Shown in pieces: positions 12,124 to 12,784 of a stretch of DNA of 12,784 nucleotides; the first letter of the stretch is position 1, and every line of letters begins with the position of its first letter. The notes under the pieces are model-generated. The model had not been told where the DNA came from. It did not search any database and saw only the letters and a program-made list of their open reading frames with translations. This DNA comes from Chitinispirillales bacterium. GTDB lineage: Bacteria > Fibrobacterota > Chitinivibrionia > Chitinivibrionales > Chitinispirillaceae. The stretch covers positions 1 through 12,784 of the forward strand of contig JAIRUL010000002.1 in assembly GCA_031254445.1 (NCBI GenBank), read 5' to 3'. The translations under genes were made by a program, and so were the position numbers.

Positions 12124-12784
12124 TAAGTTGCGACGCCGTTATAATAGGCGCGGGGCCGGCTGGGCTAAACGCCGGTTTGCGCCTTACATCGGTCGGTTTG
12201 CCGCTCACCGTTTTGCTCATAGACAAGTCCGCCCCCTGGGATAAGCCCATCCCCTGCGCCGAGGGCGTGGGGCGGCTTGGTTTCGAGGAGGCGCTCGAGG
12301 TCGACCCCTCGTGGATACGCCTTGTCATCAGTAAAGCTAATTTCTACTCCCCCGATGGGACGTGCGTCTCCTATACGGACGCCAATAAGGGTTTTATCAT
12401 CGACCGCGCGAAGATGCAGCGCGACTTGGCGGAGAAGCTGAAAAAGCGCGGGGTCGCGATAGAGCTTGGGGTGAAAGCCGTTAGCGTGTCGCTTGCGGAT
12501 AAGAACGGCCGCAGGCAAGTGGCTCTTGGCAACGGGGAATCGGTATCCGCGCGCGTCGTTATAGACGCGTCGGGTCCTGTATCGCTCCTCGGCAAGGGCG
12601 AGAATATCTGCTGGAAGCCCTACGACCTCGAGCCGGCGTATTTTGCGGTGGCGGACAATGTGGACGCCTCTGAAGACGCGGTGCATATCTACACCGGGCA
12701 GCGGGTCGCCCCCGGCGGATACGCGTGGGCTTTCCCGCGCGGCGGCGGCGCGGCGAACGTAGGGGTCGTCGTCGGCAAAAATCA
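12120..12784 (+). CDS. Geranylgeranyl-reductase-family FAD oxidoreductase (3' end outside window)
   Basis: A flavoprotein of the GGR/FixC group (COG0644), whose members saturate isoprenoid chains or pass electrons to quinones. Only the first 221 codons are present and the frame stays open to the window edge. The N-terminus has the FAD-binding VIIGAGPAGLNAG (residues 8-20), then a CAEGVG segment near 53, and the family hallmark PGGYAWAFP near 201-209. The start ATG overlaps the preceding stop codon (ATGA), so it is translationally coupled to the acyl-CoA dehydrogenase. The YxWxFP motif favours a GGR-type reductase over FixC. The substrate is unknown; menaquinone or polyprenyl side-chain reduction are possibilities only. 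Confidence 0.85.
   Translation, partial: MISCDAVIIGAGPAGLNAGLRLTSVGLPLTVLLIDKSAPWDKPIPCAEGVGRLGFEEALEVDPSWIRLVISKANFYSPDGTCVSYTDANKGFIIDRAKMQRDLAEKLKKRGVAIELGVKAVSVSLADKNGRRQVALGNGESVSARVVIDASGPVSLLGKGENICWKPYDLEPAYFAVADNVDASEDAVHIYTGQRVAPGGYAWAFPRGGGAANVGVVVGKN

Noticed and set aside
12165..12686. Minus-strand ORF of 173 codons at the right edge
   Set aside because: The plus-strand frame here is a clear FAD oxidoreductase that runs off the window; the minus frame is its shadow.

Overview
This is a stretch of bacterial chromosome carrying mostly core metabolism. It is GC-rich in its genes and sharply AT-rich in its control regions. Most real genes have recognisable Shine-Dalgarno (SD) sites, and GTG and TTG starts occur beside ATG. 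The coding sequences use ATA (Ile) and AGG (Arg) freely despite the high GC. I cannot name a phylum. The order yceD-rpmF-plsX-fabH-fabD-fabG-acpP-fabF-rnc is shared by several lineages, and the marker proteins are moderately divergent, so a poorly sampled lineage is possible. That is inference only.

Layout. Bases 1-304 are a non-coding leader with a palindromic repeat, a hairpin and a probable promoter for trpS (tryptophanyl-tRNA synthetase, 305-1270). A DUF4380-like protein of unknown role follows (about 1337-2287). It runs convergently toward a minus-strand pair, an ECF sigma factor (3491-2919) and an overlapping zinc-finger, membrane-anchored anti-sigma factor (2932-2351). A shared bidirectional terminator separates the two directions. 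An AT-rich divergent control region (3492-3771) then precedes the plus-strand lipid cluster: yceD, rpmF (ribosomal protein L32), plsX (phosphate acyltransferase), fabH, fabD, fabG, acpP, fabF and rnc (RNase III). After a 132-base gap with inverted repeats come an acyl-CoA dehydrogenase (10972-12123) and, coupled by an ATGA overlap, the first 221 codons of a geranylgeranyl-reductase-family flavoprotein that runs off the window.

How it works together. FabD loads malonyl onto ACP, FabH makes the first condensation, FabF elongates, FabG reduces the 3-oxo group, and PlsX moves finished acyl chains toward phospholipid. The dehydratase (FabZ/FabA) and enoyl reductase (FabI/FabK/FabV) are absent here and must lie elsewhere. 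The long gaps around fabG, acpP and fabF hold hairpins and a good internal promoter, which suggests acpP is expressed separately from its neighbours. The last two genes are flavoenzymes that act on acyl or isoprenoid double bonds and may form a separate redox operon.

I see no clear novel system. The most interesting points are a family of 27-nt palindromic repeats with a compensatory stem change, a PlsX with several altered signature motifs, an SD-led ten-codon ORF inside a hairpin in the sigma/yceD region, and the acyl-CoA dehydrogenase/geranylgeranyl-reductase pairing.
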